Assembly: GCA_004296815.1 (NCBI GenBank)
Contig: SCVT01000626.1
Span: forward strand, 1 to 24,439
Length of the DNA stretch: 24,439 nucleotides
DNA from: Reyranella sp.
Lineage (GTDB): Bacteria; Pseudomonadota; Alphaproteobacteria; Reyranellales; Reyranellaceae
Reading direction: 5' to 3'
This document shows, in pieces, positions 9,792 through 17,523 of the stretch (its first letter is position 1; each line of letters begins with the position of its first letter). Under the pieces are notes generated by a model. It saw nothing but the letters and a program-made list of their open reading frames with translations, had not been told where the DNA came from and did not search any database. Position numbers and translations under genes: made by a program.

Positions 9792-10766
9792 TTGAACGGT
9801 CCGATCGTCAGGATCGAGGGTCTCACCAAGCGCTTCGGCTCCGTCGTCGCCGTCGACGGCGTCGACCTTGAGATCCGGCGCGGCGAGCTGTTCGCCCTGC
9901 TGGGCGGCTCGGGCTGCGGCAAGACCACCCTGCTGCGCATGCTGGCGGGCTTCGAGACGCCTGATTCGGGCCGCCTCTTCATCGACGGCCAGGACATGAC
10001 CGGCGTGCCGCCCTACGCGCGCCCCGTGAACATGATGTTCCAGTCCTACGCCCTCTTCCCGCACATGGACGTGGCCGCCAACGTGGCCTACGGGCTGCGC
10101 CGCGACGGGGTGCCCAAGCCCGAGATCGCGGACCGCGTGTCCAAAATCCTGCAGCAGGTCCATCTGTCCGACTTCGCGAGCCGCCGCCCCTCGCAACTCT
10201 CGGGCGGCCAGCGCCAAAGGGTGGCGCTTGCCCGCGCGCTGGTGAAGCGGCCGAAGCTGCTGCTGCTCGACGAGCCGCTGGCCGCGCTCGACCGCAAGCT
10301 GCGCGAGGGCACGCGTTTCGAGCTGGTGCGGCTCCAGGAGGAGCTCGGCCTCACCTTCGTGATGGTGACGCACGACCAGGAAGAGGCGATGTCGATGGCG
10401 AGCCGCCTCGCCGTCATGAACGCCGGCCACATCGTCCAGGTGGGCAGCCCGCACGAGATCTACGAGCGCCCCGCCACCCGTTTCGTCGCGGACTTCATCG
10501 GCATCGCCAACATCTTCGAGCGCGACGGGCGCTGGATCGTCCTGCGGCCCGAGAAGATCGCCCTGTCGACCGACCGCCCGGCCTCCGCGCATGTCGTTCA
10601 AGGCAAGATCGCCGACATCGCCTACGAGGGCGACCGCTCGCTGGTGCGCGTCGCCACCGGCGAGAAGGTGATGGCCGTGTCGGCGGTTCCCGATCCGTCG
10701 CATCGGCGCGGGCAGCCGGTCTGGCTGGGCTGGGCCAGCGACGCCGAGCACGTGCTGGCGCCATGA
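9792..10766 (+). CDS. potG: Polyamine-type ABC transporter ATP-binding protein (PotG/PotA-like)
   Basis: A 324-residue ABC ATPase. Seen: Walker A GGSGCGKTT at about 38-46; MMFQSYALFPHMDV (Q-loop and following segment typical of the spermidine/putrescine and Fe families); signature LSGGQRQRVALARAL; Walker B LLLLDEPLAALD; VMVTHDQEEAM with the switch His; and a C-terminal TOBE-like region from about residue 240. The C-terminus is shorter than in E. coli PotA or PotG (~378). The start is TTG at 9792, one base after the potF stop; an in-frame stop at 9774-9776 rules out starts further upstream. Its stop overlaps the potH start (ATGA). Confidence 0.9.
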   Translation: MNGPIVRIEGLTKRFGSVVAVDGVDLEIRRGELFALLGGSGCGKTTLLRMLAGFETPDSGRLFIDGQDMTGVPPYARPVNMMFQSYALFPHMDVAANVAYGLRRDGVPKPEIADRVSKILQQVHLSDFASRRPSQLSGGQRQRVALARALVKRPKLLLLDEPLAALDRKLREGTRFELVRLQEELGLTFVMVTHDQEEAMSMASRLAVMNAGHIVQVGSPHEIYERPATRFVADFIGIANIFERDGRWIVLRPEKIALSTDRPASAHVVQGKIADIAYEGDRSLVRVATGEKVMAVSAVPDPSHRRGQPVWLGWASDAEHVLAP

Positions 10767-11599
10767 GAGCCGTCATCGGCGTCCCCTTCCTTTGGCTCGG
10801 CGTCTTCTTCGCCCTGCCCTTCGCGCTGGTCTTCGCCATCGCGCTCGGCACCAACAACCCGGACCTCGTCCCGCCGGTCGAGCTGGGCTTCAGCTTCAAG
10901 AACTTCGCGCTGCTCTTCAGCGACGATCTCTATCTCGCGGCTTGGCTGTCCTCGATCCGCATCGCCGCGACCTCGACCCTGATCGCGCTGCTGCTGGGGT
11001 ACCCCATGGCCTATGCCATCGCGCGCGCCGCCCCCAACCGCCGGCCGCTGCTGCTGATGCTGGTCGTGCTGCCCTTCTGGACGTCGTTCCTGATCCGCAT
11101 CTACGCCTGGATGGGCCTGCTCGCGAGCAACGGCACGATCGACCAGTTCCTGCGCTGGACCGGCATCGCCGACAATCCCGGCACGATCCTCGGCACCGAA
11201 TGGGCGGTCCATCTCGGCATCGTCTATGCCTACCTGCCGTTCATGGTGCTGCCGCTCTACGCCACCCTGGAGAAGCTCGACACCGGCCTGCTCGAGGCCG
11301 CCTCCGATCTCGGCGCGCGGCCGTGGCAGGCCTTCCTCACCGTCACGCTGCCGCTGTCGTTCCCCGGCATCGTCGCGGGTTGCCTGCTGGTCTTCATCCC
11401 GTCGGTCGGCGAGTTCGTGATCCCCGACCTGCTGGGCGGCACCGACACGCTGATGATCGGCAAGGTCCTGTGGGACGAGTTCTTCACCAACGCCGACTGG
11501 CCTCTCGCCTCGGCCGTGGCGGTCTGCCTGCTCGTGCTGCTGGTCGTGCCCATCGCGATCTTCCAGCGCCAGCAGGCGCGTAGTCTGGAGCGGCAGTGA
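10763..11599 (+). CDS. potH: Polyamine-type ABC transporter permease (PotH/PotB-like)
   Basis: A 278-residue inner-membrane permease with about six hydrophobic helices. Seen: an N-terminal helix, then the segment LVVLPFWTSFLIRIYAWMGLL, a PotB/PotH hallmark; and the EAA loop LLEAASDLGARPWQAFLTVTLP that docks on the ATPase; then GCLLVFIPSVGEFVIPDLLGG. ATG 10763 overlaps the potG stop, and its own stop overlaps the potI start (TGATG). Forms the channel with the next gene product. Confidence 0.92.
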   Translation: MRAVIGVPFLWLGVFFALPFALVFAIALGTNNPDLVPPVELGFSFKNFALLFSDDLYLAAWLSSIRIAATSTLIALLLGYPMAYAIARAAPNRRPLLLMLVVLPFWTSFLIRIYAWMGLLASNGTIDQFLRWTGIADNPGTILGTEWAVHLGIVYAYLPFMVLPLYATLEKLDTGLLEAASDLGARPWQAFLTVTLPLSFPGIVAGCLLVFIPSVGEFVIPDLLGGTDTLMIGKVLWDEFFTNADWPLASAVAVCLLVLLVVPIAIFQRQQARSLERQ

Positions 11600-12387
11600 T
11601 GGGCCGCGCCCGTTTCGCCTTCGGCGTGCTGGCCTTCGGCTACGCCTTCCTCTACCTGCCGATCGCGATGGTGATCGTCTACTCGTTCAACGAGTCGCGC
11701 CTCGTCACGGTCTGGTCGGGCTTCTCCTTCAAGTGGTGGCAGGCGCTGTTCGCCAACGAGGCGATGCTGCAGGCCGCCTGGCTGTCGCTGCGCATAGCCT
11801 TCGCGAGCGCCACCACAGCCGCCGTGATCGGCCTGGCGGCGGGCTACGCGCTGGTCCGCGCGCGACGCTTTCCCGGCCGCACCCTGTTCGGCAGCCTGGT
11901 CGTGGCGCCCATGGTGATGCCCGAGGTCGTCATGGGCATCTCCATGCTGCTGCTGTTCGTGGGCTCCGAGCGGCTGATGGGCGGGCCGGACCGCGGCTTC
12001 CTCACCATCGCCGTCGCGCACATCACCTTCTCGATCGCCTTCGTCGCCATCGTCGTGCAGGCACGCCTCACCGACTTCGACCGCAGCCTCGAGGAGGCGG
12101 CGATGGATCTCGGCGCGACGCCGTGGGTGACGTTCCGTACCATCACCCTGCCGCTGCTCCTGCCCGCCGTCGGCTCGGGCTGGCTGCTCGCCTTCACGCT
12201 GTCGTTGGACGACCTGATCCTGACGCAGTTCGTGGCCGGCGCGCAGTCTCAAACGCTTCCGATGCGCGTCTATTCCAGCGTGCGGCTGGGCGTCGATCCG
12301 CAGATCAACGTGCTCGCGACCATCGTGGTCTCGGTCGCAGCCTGTGCATTGATGCTGTCCGGCTGGCTGACGCGAAAGAAAGTTTGA
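11599..12387 (+). CDS. potI: Polyamine-type ABC transporter permease (PotI/PotC-like)
   Basis: A 262-residue second permease with about six membrane helices. Seen: YLPIAMVIVYSFNESR near the N-terminus, typical of PotC/PotI; VVAPMVMPEVVMGISMLLLF; and the EAA loop SLEEAAMDLGATPWVTFRTITLP; then SLDDLILTQFVAGA. A GTG at 11596 is also in frame, directly before ATG 11599; the ATG is chosen because it overlaps the potH stop as TGATG. The gene ends 29 bp before the sulfite dehydrogenase gene. Confidence 0.92.
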   Translation: MGRARFAFGVLAFGYAFLYLPIAMVIVYSFNESRLVTVWSGFSFKWWQALFANEAMLQAAWLSLRIAFASATTAAVIGLAAGYALVRARRFPGRTLFGSLVVAPMVMPEVVMGISMLLLFVGSERLMGGPDRGFLTIAVAHITFSIAFVAIVVQARLTDFDRSLEEAAMDLGATPWVTFRTITLPLLLPAVGSGWLLAFTLSLDDLILTQFVAGAQSQTLPMRVYSSVRLGVDPQINVLATIVVSVAACALMLSGWLTRKKV

Positions 12388-12395
12388 GCTAAGAA

Positions 12396-12412
12396 TCCTC
12401 CACTTGGGAGGA
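12396..12412 (+). promoter_or_regulatory. RNA hairpin that would mask the soxC ribosome binding site
   Basis: TCCTCC (12396-12401) is perfectly complementary to GGAGGA (12407-12412), with loop ACTTG. The right arm is the Shine-Dalgarno sequence of the following gene, five bases from the ATG at 12417. The left arm therefore mimics the 16S anti-Shine-Dalgarno. It lies in the 29-nt gap after potI. Such a structure could keep initiation low unless ribosomes terminating at potI (12387), heat or a factor open it. Confidence 0.5.
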
Positions 12413-12416
12413 AAAT

Positions 12417-13655
12417 ATGCCGAAAAAGGGAACATTCAGGGCTTCGCGGCGTAACGTGCTGAAGGGGGTCGGAATGGCGACAATCGGTGCTTCGCTTCCG
12501 CCGGTGGGCTCGGCGATGGCGCAATCTGCGCCTGCTGCATCGGCAGCGCCGAAGGGGCCCAAGCTTCTCGAGATGGATGGCAAGGCCAAGCTCGCCGTGC
12601 TGGGCGACCGCCCGCTGGTTGCCGAGACGCAGGCCGAGCTGATGGACGACGACGTCACGCCGACCGCCAAGCTCTTCGTGCGCAACAACGGCGGCGTCCC
12701 CGACATCACCGGCGATCCCAAGGCGTGGAAGATCAAGATCGACGGCGAGGTGAATACGCCGCTCGAGATCTCGGTCGGTGAGATGATGAGCCGCTTCCCG
12801 AGCGTCACCTACCAGCTCACGCTGGAATGCGGCGGCAACGGCCGCTCCTTCTTCTCGCCCGAGGCGCGCGGCAACCAGTGGACCAACGGTGGCGTCGGCT
12901 GCCCGCAATGGACCGGCATCCGCCTTGCCGACGTGCTGAAGGCCGCCGGCCTCAAGCCGTCCGCCGCCTTCACCGGCCACTACGGCGCCGATCCGACGCT
13001 TGCCGGCGAGACCGACAAGCCCACCATCTCGCGCGGCATGCCGATCGCCAAGGCGATGGACGAGCACACGCTGATCGCCTTCAAGCTGAACGGCCAGGAC
13101 ATGCCGCTGATCCACGGCGCGCCGGCGCGCCTCGTCGTGCCGGGCTGGGCGGGCTCGCTCTCGACCAAGTGGCTGAAGCGCATCTGGGTGCGCGACAAGG
13201 AGCACGACGGCCCGGGCATGGGCGGCTTCTCCTACCGCGTGCCGAAGAAGCCGATCGTGCCCGGCAGCAAGGGCGACGAGAAGGACACCGCGATCCTGGA
13301 GGCGATGCCCGTGCGCTCGGTCATCACCTTCCCCGCCGACGGCACCAAGCTCACGAGCCGCAAGCTCGACCTGCGCGGCCAGGCCTGGTCGGGCGAGGGC
13401 GACATCAAGAGTGTCGACATCTCGACCGACTACGGCGTCACGTGGAAGACCGCCAAGGTCAACGCGCCGGCCAACAAGTTCGCCTGGCAGCGCTTCACCG
13501 CGTCGGTCGACCTGCCGAGCCCGGGCTACTACGAGGTCTGGGCCAAGGCCACGGACGCCAAGGGCGTGACCCAGCCCTTCACCGCGGCCAACTGGAACCC
13601 GCAGGGCTACGGCGCCAACCCGATCAACCGCATCCGGGTGCTCGTCGAGTCTTGA
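12417..13655 (+). CDS. soxC: SoxC/SorA-type sulfite dehydrogenase, molybdopterin subunit (Tat-exported)
   Basis: A 412-residue sulfite-oxidase-family enzyme that would oxidise sulfite (alone or within a Sox system) in the periplasm and pass electrons to a cytochrome c. Seen: a twin-arginine signal SRRNVLKG at about 10-17 followed by a hydrophobic stretch and SAMAQ; the Mo-pterin domain with LECGGNGR, where Cys138 is the expected Mo thiolate ligand; HYGADPTL; then GAPARLVVPGWAGSLSTKWLKRI; and a C-terminal immunoglobulin-like dimerisation domain from about 300 (VRSVITFPADGTKL; VDISTDYGVTW). Length and Tat signal match SoxC. No soxXYZAB genes are in the window, so a stand-alone sulfite dehydrogenase (SorAB-like) is as likely. 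The downstream cytochrome gene overlaps its stop. GGGAGGA precedes the ATG. Confidence 0.9.
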   Translation: MPKKGTFRASRRNVLKGVGMATIGASLPPVGSAMAQSAPAASAAPKGPKLLEMDGKAKLAVLGDRPLVAETQAELMDDDVTPTAKLFVRNNGGVPDITGDPKAWKIKIDGEVNTPLEISVGEMMSRFPSVTYQLTLECGGNGRSFFSPEARGNQWTNGGVGCPQWTGIRLADVLKAAGLKPSAAFTGHYGADPTLAGETDKPTISRGMPIAKAMDEHTLIAFKLNGQDMPLIHGAPARLVVPGWAGSLSTKWLKRIWVRDKEHDGPGMGGFSYRVPKKPIVPGSKGDEKDTAILEAMPVRSVITFPADGTKLTSRKLDLRGQAWSGEGDIKSVDISTDYGVTWKTAKVNAPANKFAWQRFTASVDLPSPGYYEVWAKATDAKGVTQPFTAANWNPQGYGANPINRIRVLVES

Positions 13656-14089
13656 GCCTCAACATCACGCATGCCGTCGTCGTGACGCTCACGGCGACGT
13701 TCCTGCTGCTCGCCGCCGATCGTGCCGGCGAGCTGCGCAAGAACCAGCCGGCCTACGTGCCGCCGGCGAAGCCCGCCGTCGCGGCCGCACCCGCGGTCGA
13801 TCCGGACAAGGGCAAGCCGCCGGTCCATAACGACACGGTCGACGACCTCCCCGAGAGCAAGGGCCGCGAGATCACCTTCTACACCTGCACGGCCTGCCAC
13901 GGCGTGGCGCTGATCAAGGCGCAGGGCATGTCGCGCGAGCTGTGGGACCAGAGCTTCGACCTGATGCTGACGCGCCATCGCATGCCGCCGGTCAAGCCGG
14001 AGGAGCGGGTCGAGATCCTCGACTATCTCACCGAGCAGTTCCCGCCGCGCCGCCGCCAGCGCGGCGGCGACAATCCGTTCCTCAAGTAG
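13652..14089 (+). CDS. Small monohaem cytochrome c, probable electron acceptor of the sulfite dehydrogenase
   Basis: A 145-residue protein. Seen: an N-terminal hydrophobic segment (~residues 8-24) serving as signal or anchor; a Pro/Ala-rich linker (~30-50); one haem-binding site C79-T-A-C82-H83; and Met111 in RHRMPP as a candidate sixth ligand. The C-terminus is basic (PPRRRQRGGD). The start is a TTG at 13652 that overlaps the soxC stop (TTGA), chosen because it gives a signal-like N-terminus and coupling; a GTG at 13682 would cut into that segment. It resembles the small SorB or the cytochrome part of SoxD by position, and is shorter than the diheme SoxD. Its end overlaps the convergent regulator gene by 8 bp. 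Confidence 0.82.
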   Translation: MSLNITHAVVVTLTATFLLLAADRAGELRKNQPAYVPPAKPAVAAAPAVDPDKGKPPVHNDTVDDLPESKGREITFYTCTACHGVALIKAQGMSRELWDQSFDLMLTRHRMPPVKPEERVEILDYLTEQFPPRRRQRGGDNPFLK

Positions 14090-14408
14090 CAGCCTTCGCC
14101 CACTTCTCCGACCAGACGTGCAGCGGCAGGAAGAGCCGCAGCAGCTCCTCGCCGAGTGTCGTGAGCCGGTAGCCGGCCGCCTCGTCGAGCTCGACGAGCT
14201 TCGCCTCGCGCAGCTCTGCGAGCCGCGTGTTGATGATCGTGGGGCTGGCGCCGATCGCGTCCTGCAGCTCGCGGAAGCGCCGCGGCGCCTCGCGCAGCTC
14301 CCAGACTATGCGCAGGGTCCATCGCCTGCCCAGCAGGTCGAGCAGCCGCATGATCGGCCGGCCGGTCGTCGAGCCCCTCACCGCTCCAGGATTGGCGCGC
14401 TTCACCAT
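14082..14408 (-). CDS. HxlR-type winged-helix transcriptional regulator
   Basis: A 108-residue DNA-binding protein. Seen: LLGRRWTLRIVWELREAPRRFRELQDAIGASPTIINTRLAELREAKLVE, the HxlR winged helix with recognition helix around SPTIINTRLAEL, then a wing and GYRLTTLGEELLRLFLPLHVW. Many redox-sensing HxlR proteins carry a Cys near the N-terminus; this one has no cysteine at all, so a thiol switch is unlikely. ATG at 14408 follows GGAG. It is divergent from a carboxymuconolactone-decarboxylase-like gene across 62 bp that hold two matching palindromes, the obvious candidates for its binding sites. Confidence 0.87.
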   Translation of the reverse strand: MVKRANPGAVRGSTTGRPIMRLLDLLGRRWTLRIVWELREAPRRFRELQDAIGASPTIINTRLAELREAKLVELDEAAGYRLTTLGEELLRLFLPLHVWSEKWAKAAT

Positions 14409-14424
14409 CTATTTCACTCCGTTA

Positions 14425-14439
14425 CTACATTTTCTGTAG
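14425..14439. promoter_or_regulatory. Operator 1, CTAC-N7-GTAG, over a plus-strand -10
   Basis: CTAC (14425-14428), seven bases, GTAG (14436-14439); the symmetry extends to CTACA/TGTAG. It covers TACATT (14426-14431), a plausible -10 for the plus-strand gene starting at 14471. No strong -35 is visible. An identical arrangement repeats 22 bp away. Confidence 0.6.
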
Positions 14440-14446
14440 CATGCCG

Positions 14447-14461
14447 CTACGGAAATTGTAG
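14447..14461. promoter_or_regulatory. Operator 2, CTAC-N7-GTAG, over a minus-strand -10
   Basis: CTAC (14447-14450), seven bases, GTAG (14458-14461). On the minus strand it contains TACAAT (14460-14455), a good -10 for the regulator gene starting at 14408, which would leave a leader of about 40 nt. Its centre is 22 bp, about two helical turns, from operator 1, so two dimers could bind the same DNA face. Confidence 0.6.
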
Positions 14462-14470
14462 CATAAGTCC

Positions 14471-15016
14471 ATGACCCGCATCGCCCCCGCCGAACCTCCC
14501 TACACGCCTGCCATCGCCACCGCGCTGGAGCGCATCATGCCCAAGGGCGTGCCGCCGCTGGTGCTGTTCCGCACGATGGCCAGGAGCCCGCGCGTCTTCG
14601 AGAAGATGTTCGCCGGCGGCCTGCTCGACAAAGGCCCTCTCTCGCTGCGCCAGCGCGAGATCGTGATCGACCGCACCACGGCGCGGCTCGGCGCGGAGTA
14701 CGAATGGGGCGTCCACATCGCCTTCTTCGCCGACAAGATCGGCTTCGATGCTGCACAGATCGCCGCCACGGTGCACGGGCCGGCCGACGCGCCTTGCTGG
14801 GCAGCCGACGAACAGGTCCTGCTCGCCGCTGTCGACGATCTCGTGGACCGTCGCACCATCGCCGCCGCGACCTGGGACGCGCTCGCGACTCACTTCGATG
14901 AGACACAGATCCTCGAAGTCATCGCGCTCGTGGGCTACTACCACACGATCAGCTTCCTCTGCCGCGCGCTCGAGCTTCCGCTCGAACCCTACGCGGCGAG
15001 ATTCCCTAGCGCTTGA
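14471..15016 (+). CDS. Carboxymuconolactone decarboxylase (CMD/AhpD-like) family protein
   Basis: A 181-residue all-helical protein. Seen: the CMD core LSLRQREIVIDRTTARLGAEYEWGVHIAFFADKIGF (residues ~57-92), with Glu76, Glu78, Trp79 and His82 in the EYEWGVH motif. The CxxC pair that makes AhpD a peroxidase reductant is absent, so a thiol peroxidase role is unlikely; decarboxylase or unknown chemistry remains possible. ATG 14471 has no clear ribosome site; operator 2 ends only nine bases upstream. The gene is divergent from the HxlR-type regulator that probably controls it, and its end overlaps the convergent benE gene by 11 bp. Confidence 0.82.
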   Translation: MTRIAPAEPPYTPAIATALERIMPKGVPPLVLFRTMARSPRVFEKMFAGGLLDKGPLSLRQREIVIDRTTARLGAEYEWGVHIAFFADKIGFDAAQIAATVHGPADAPCWAADEQVLLAAVDDLVDRRTIAAATWDALATHFDETQILEVIALVGYYHTISFLCRALELPLEPYAARFPSA

Positions 15017-16166
15017 GGAAGCGGTCGATCCCGAGGATCAGCAGGCCGATCACGAGGCCCCAGAAGGCCGAGCCGATGCCGAGCAGGCTGACGCCCGAGA
15101 CGGTGACGGCGAGCGTCCCCGCCGCCGCCAGCCGGTCCTGCTCGCCCGACAGCGCCGAGCCCAGCGCGCCGGCCGTCGATCCGAGCAGCGCGGTGCCCGC
15201 AACCGTCGCCAGCAATGCCGGCGGCAGGGCGTCGAACAGGCCGACCACCGAGGCGCCGAACAGCGCGAAGACCGCCCAGAAGAAGGCGTAGAACGGCCCG
15301 GCCATCCAGCGCTTGGCCGGATCGGGATGCGCGTCGGGTCCGGTGCAGATCGCGGCCGAGATCGCCGCGAGGTTCGAGGTGTGCGAGCCCACGAAGGCCG
15401 TGCCGAGCGACGCAGCACCAGTGACCGCCAGCACGGGCGCCGCCGGCGGCTGGTAGCCCGAGGCACGCAGCACCGCGAAGCCCGGCAGGTTCTGCGACGC
15501 CATGGTCACGAGATAGAGCGGTACGCCGAGACCGACCAGCGTTGCCACGTCCCACACCGGCTCAGTGACCACGAGCGTCGAGAGCCCGAGCGACGGCAGC
15601 GGCTTCACCAGCCCCAGCGACCAGGCGAGCAGCGCCCCCGCCACGAGCACGACCAGCGAGGCGAGCGTCGGCAGGAAGGCGCGCGCGACGAGGAACAGGA
15701 CCAGCAGCGGCAGCACCAGCAGCGGGGCTGTCGGCACATGCTCGAACATCGCCATCACCAGCCGCAGCAGGATGCCCGCCAGCATGGCCGCGGCGATGCT
15801 GGCCGGGATCCTCTCGATCAGCCGGCCGAGAGGCCGGATCGCCGCCGTCAGCAGGATCAGCACCGCCGCCAGCACGAAGGCGCCGACGGCGGCCGCGAAG
15901 CTCGGGACGCCCGGCGTCGAGGCGATCAGGGCCGCGCCCGGCGTCGACCAGGCCGCAATGATCGGCATGCGGTAGCGCACGCTGAGGATGAGCGCGCTGA
16001 CCGCGGTCGCGATGCCGAGGCCGGAGACCCACGAGGCCGTCTGCTCGGGTGTGGCGCCGACCGCCTGGGTCGCCGCCAGCACGACCGGCAGCGCCCCACC
16101 CATGCCCGCGATGCTCGCGACCAGGGCGGCGGTCGCGACCGACAGCAGTCCGCCGCTCGATTTCAC
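15006..16166 (-). CDS. benE: BenE family benzoate/H+ symporter
   Basis: A 386-residue inner-membrane transporter with about eleven to twelve hydrophobic helices. Seen: AAWSTPGAALIASTPGVPSFAAAVGAFVLAA, the BenE region resembling xanthine/uracil permeases; NLPGFAVLRASGYQPP; then HTSNLAAISAAICTGPDAHPDPAKRW, a strong BenE hallmark. It would import benzoate or a similar acid with protons. The start is GTG at 16166, which overlaps the upstream amidohydrolase stop (GTGA); the frame is open further upstream, but that sequence is the shadow of the amidohydrolase gene. No benzoate dioxygenase genes are near, so imported acid would instead be activated by a CoA ligase such as the one at 2493 (inference). 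Confidence 0.9.
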   Translation of the reverse strand: MKSSGGLLSVATAALVASIAGMGGALPVVLAATQAVGATPEQTASWVSGLGIATAVSALILSVRYRMPIIAAWSTPGAALIASTPGVPSFAAAVGAFVLAAVLILLTAAIRPLGRLIERIPASIAAAMLAGILLRLVMAMFEHVPTAPLLVLPLLVLFLVARAFLPTLASLVVLVAGALLAWSLGLVKPLPSLGLSTLVVTEPVWDVATLVGLGVPLYLVTMASQNLPGFAVLRASGYQPPAAPVLAVTGAASLGTAFVGSHTSNLAAISAAICTGPDAHPDPAKRWMAGPFYAFFWAVFALFGASVVGLFDALPPALLATVAGTALLGSTAGALGSALSGEQDRLAAAGTLAVTVSGVSLLGIGSAFWGLVIGLLILGIDRFLKR

Positions 16167-17416
16167 GCGTTGGCCCGCTCGACCATCGCCTGCAGCAGGA
16201 TCTGCGCGCCCGCACCGACATCGTCCTTGGCGGCGTCCTCGATCTCGTTGTGGCTGACGCCATCCTTGCAGGGCACAAACACCATCGCCGTCGGCGCAAC
16301 ACGGTTCACGTAGCAGGCGTCGTGGCCGGCGCCGCTCACGATGTCCATGTGGGCATAGCCCGCCTGCTCCGCCCCTCGCCGTACCGAGTCGACGAGCTCC
16401 TTGGCGAAGGGCGACGGCGGGAAGTACCAGATCTGCTCGATCTTGACCTCGAGCCGGTGGCGCTTCGCGATATCGGCCGCGGCCGCGCGCATCTCGGCAT
16501 CCATCTTGGTCAGCTCGCCGTCGTCGGGATGGCGGAAGTCGACGGTCATGAAGACGCGGCCGGGGATCGTGTTGCGCGCCTGCGGCTGGCTCTCGATCAC
16601 GCCGATGGTCGAGCGGCCGTTCGGCCGGTTGCCGATCCTGCGGCACTCGACGATCAGCTCGGCGGCGCCGACCAGCGCGTCGCGGCGGCCTTCCATCGGC
16701 GTCGTGCCGGCATGGCTCTCCATGCCCGTCCAGTTGATCTCGTACCAGCGCTGGCCCTGCGCACCCGTCACCACGCCGATCGTCTTCTTCTCACGTTCGA
16801 GGATCGGCCCCTGCTCGATATGCGCCTCGAAGAACGCGCCGACCTTGCGGCCGCCGACCGGCTCCTTGCCGTCGTAGCCGATCTTCTTCAGCGCCTCGCC
16901 GAAGGTCACGCCGTCGCGGTCCTTGATCCCGAGCGCTTGCTCCAGCGTGAACGCGCCGCCGAACACGCCCGACGCCACCATCGCCGGCGCGAAGCGGCAG
17001 CCCTCCTCATTGGTCCACACCGCGACCTCGATCGGCGCTTCGGTGACGTAGTTCGAATCGTGCAGCACGCGCAGCACCTCCAGCCCCGCCATCACGCCGT
17101 AGGCGCCGTCGAACTTGCCGCCGGTCGGCTGGGTGTCGAGATGCGAGCCGGTCATCACCGGCGGCTTGGTTGGGTCACGGCCCTCGCGGCGCGCGAAGAT
17201 GTTGCCGAGCTGGTCGACCTTGATGGTGCAGCCCGCTTCCTTGGCCCACGTCACGAACAGGTCCCGGCCCTGACGGTCGAGGTCGGTCAGCGCGATGCGG
17301 CAGACGCCGCCCTTCTCCGTGCCGCCGATCTGGCCGAGCTCCATGAGGCTCGACCACAGGCGGTCGAAATCGACACGGAGGTTGGGACGAGAATCAGAAG
17401 GGTCGGCGGCTTTCAT
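16163..17416 (-). CDS. M20 family Zn-dependent amidohydrolase (N-carbamoyl-amino-acid hydrolase / allantoate amidohydrolase type)
   Basis: A 417-residue cytosolic metallohydrolase that cleaves C-N bonds in N-carbamoyl amino acids, ureidoglycolate, allantoate or similar ureido compounds. Seen: GSHLDTQPTGGKFDGAYG with metal ligands His92 and Asp103; TNEEGCRF with Glu137 (catalytic base) and Glu138; FEAHIEQGPILE; a lid-domain motif ESHAGTTPMEGRRDAL; and GAGHDACYV with the distal His ligand. The start at 17416 is preferred to a GTG 11 codons upstream because TGGAG lies at proper spacing. It is coupled to benE downstream. The exact substrate is open: hyuC-like and allantoate hydrolases cannot be separated by eye. 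Confidence 0.88.
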   Translation of the reverse strand: MKAADPSDSRPNLRVDFDRLWSSLMELGQIGGTEKGGVCRIALTDLDRQGRDLFVTWAKEAGCTIKVDQLGNIFARREGRDPTKPPVMTGSHLDTQPTGGKFDGAYGVMAGLEVLRVLHDSNYVTEAPIEVAVWTNEEGCRFAPAMVASGVFGGAFTLEQALGIKDRDGVTFGEALKKIGYDGKEPVGGRKVGAFFEAHIEQGPILEREKKTIGVVTGAQGQRWYEINWTGMESHAGTTPMEGRRDALVGAAELIVECRRIGNRPNGRSTIGVIESQPQARNTIPGRVFMTVDFRHPDDGELTKMDAEMRAAAADIAKRHRLEVKIEQIWYFPPSPFAKELVDSVRRGAEQAGYAHMDIVSGAGHDACYVNRVAPTAMVFVPCKDGVSHNEIEDAAKDDVGAGAQILLQAMVERANA

Positions 17417-17480
17417 ACGGTTACTCCAGGCAAAAGGCGCCGCGACCATAGCAAATGCCAGCCAGCGAAACGAAGTGCTT

Positions 17481-17523
17481 GAGCGGGGCGCCGCCGGCTT
17501 GCAAGGGTGCCGCTCCGGAGGAG
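17481..17523 (+). promoter_or_regulatory. Possible 5'-leader hairpin and strong ribosome binding site of the CoA-transferase
   Basis: GAGCGG (17481-17486) is complementary to CCGCTC (17510-17515), and an 8-bp palindrome CTTGCAAG sits between them (17498-17505). The right arm ends two bases before GGAGGAG (17517-17523), the ribosome site that fixes the start at 17533. This could be a leader fold or an operator; both are tentative. Confidence 0.3.

Noticed and set aside
14748..16313. A 521-codon plus-strand frame over benE
   Set aside because: Its composition (Arg/Gln/His/Asp runs) and its antisense position to the BenE helices mark it as a shadow.
16167..16646. N-terminal extension of benE to a longer open frame
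   Set aside because: This part is out-of-frame amidohydrolase sequence without membrane character; the GTG at 16166 coupled to the upstream stop is a better start.
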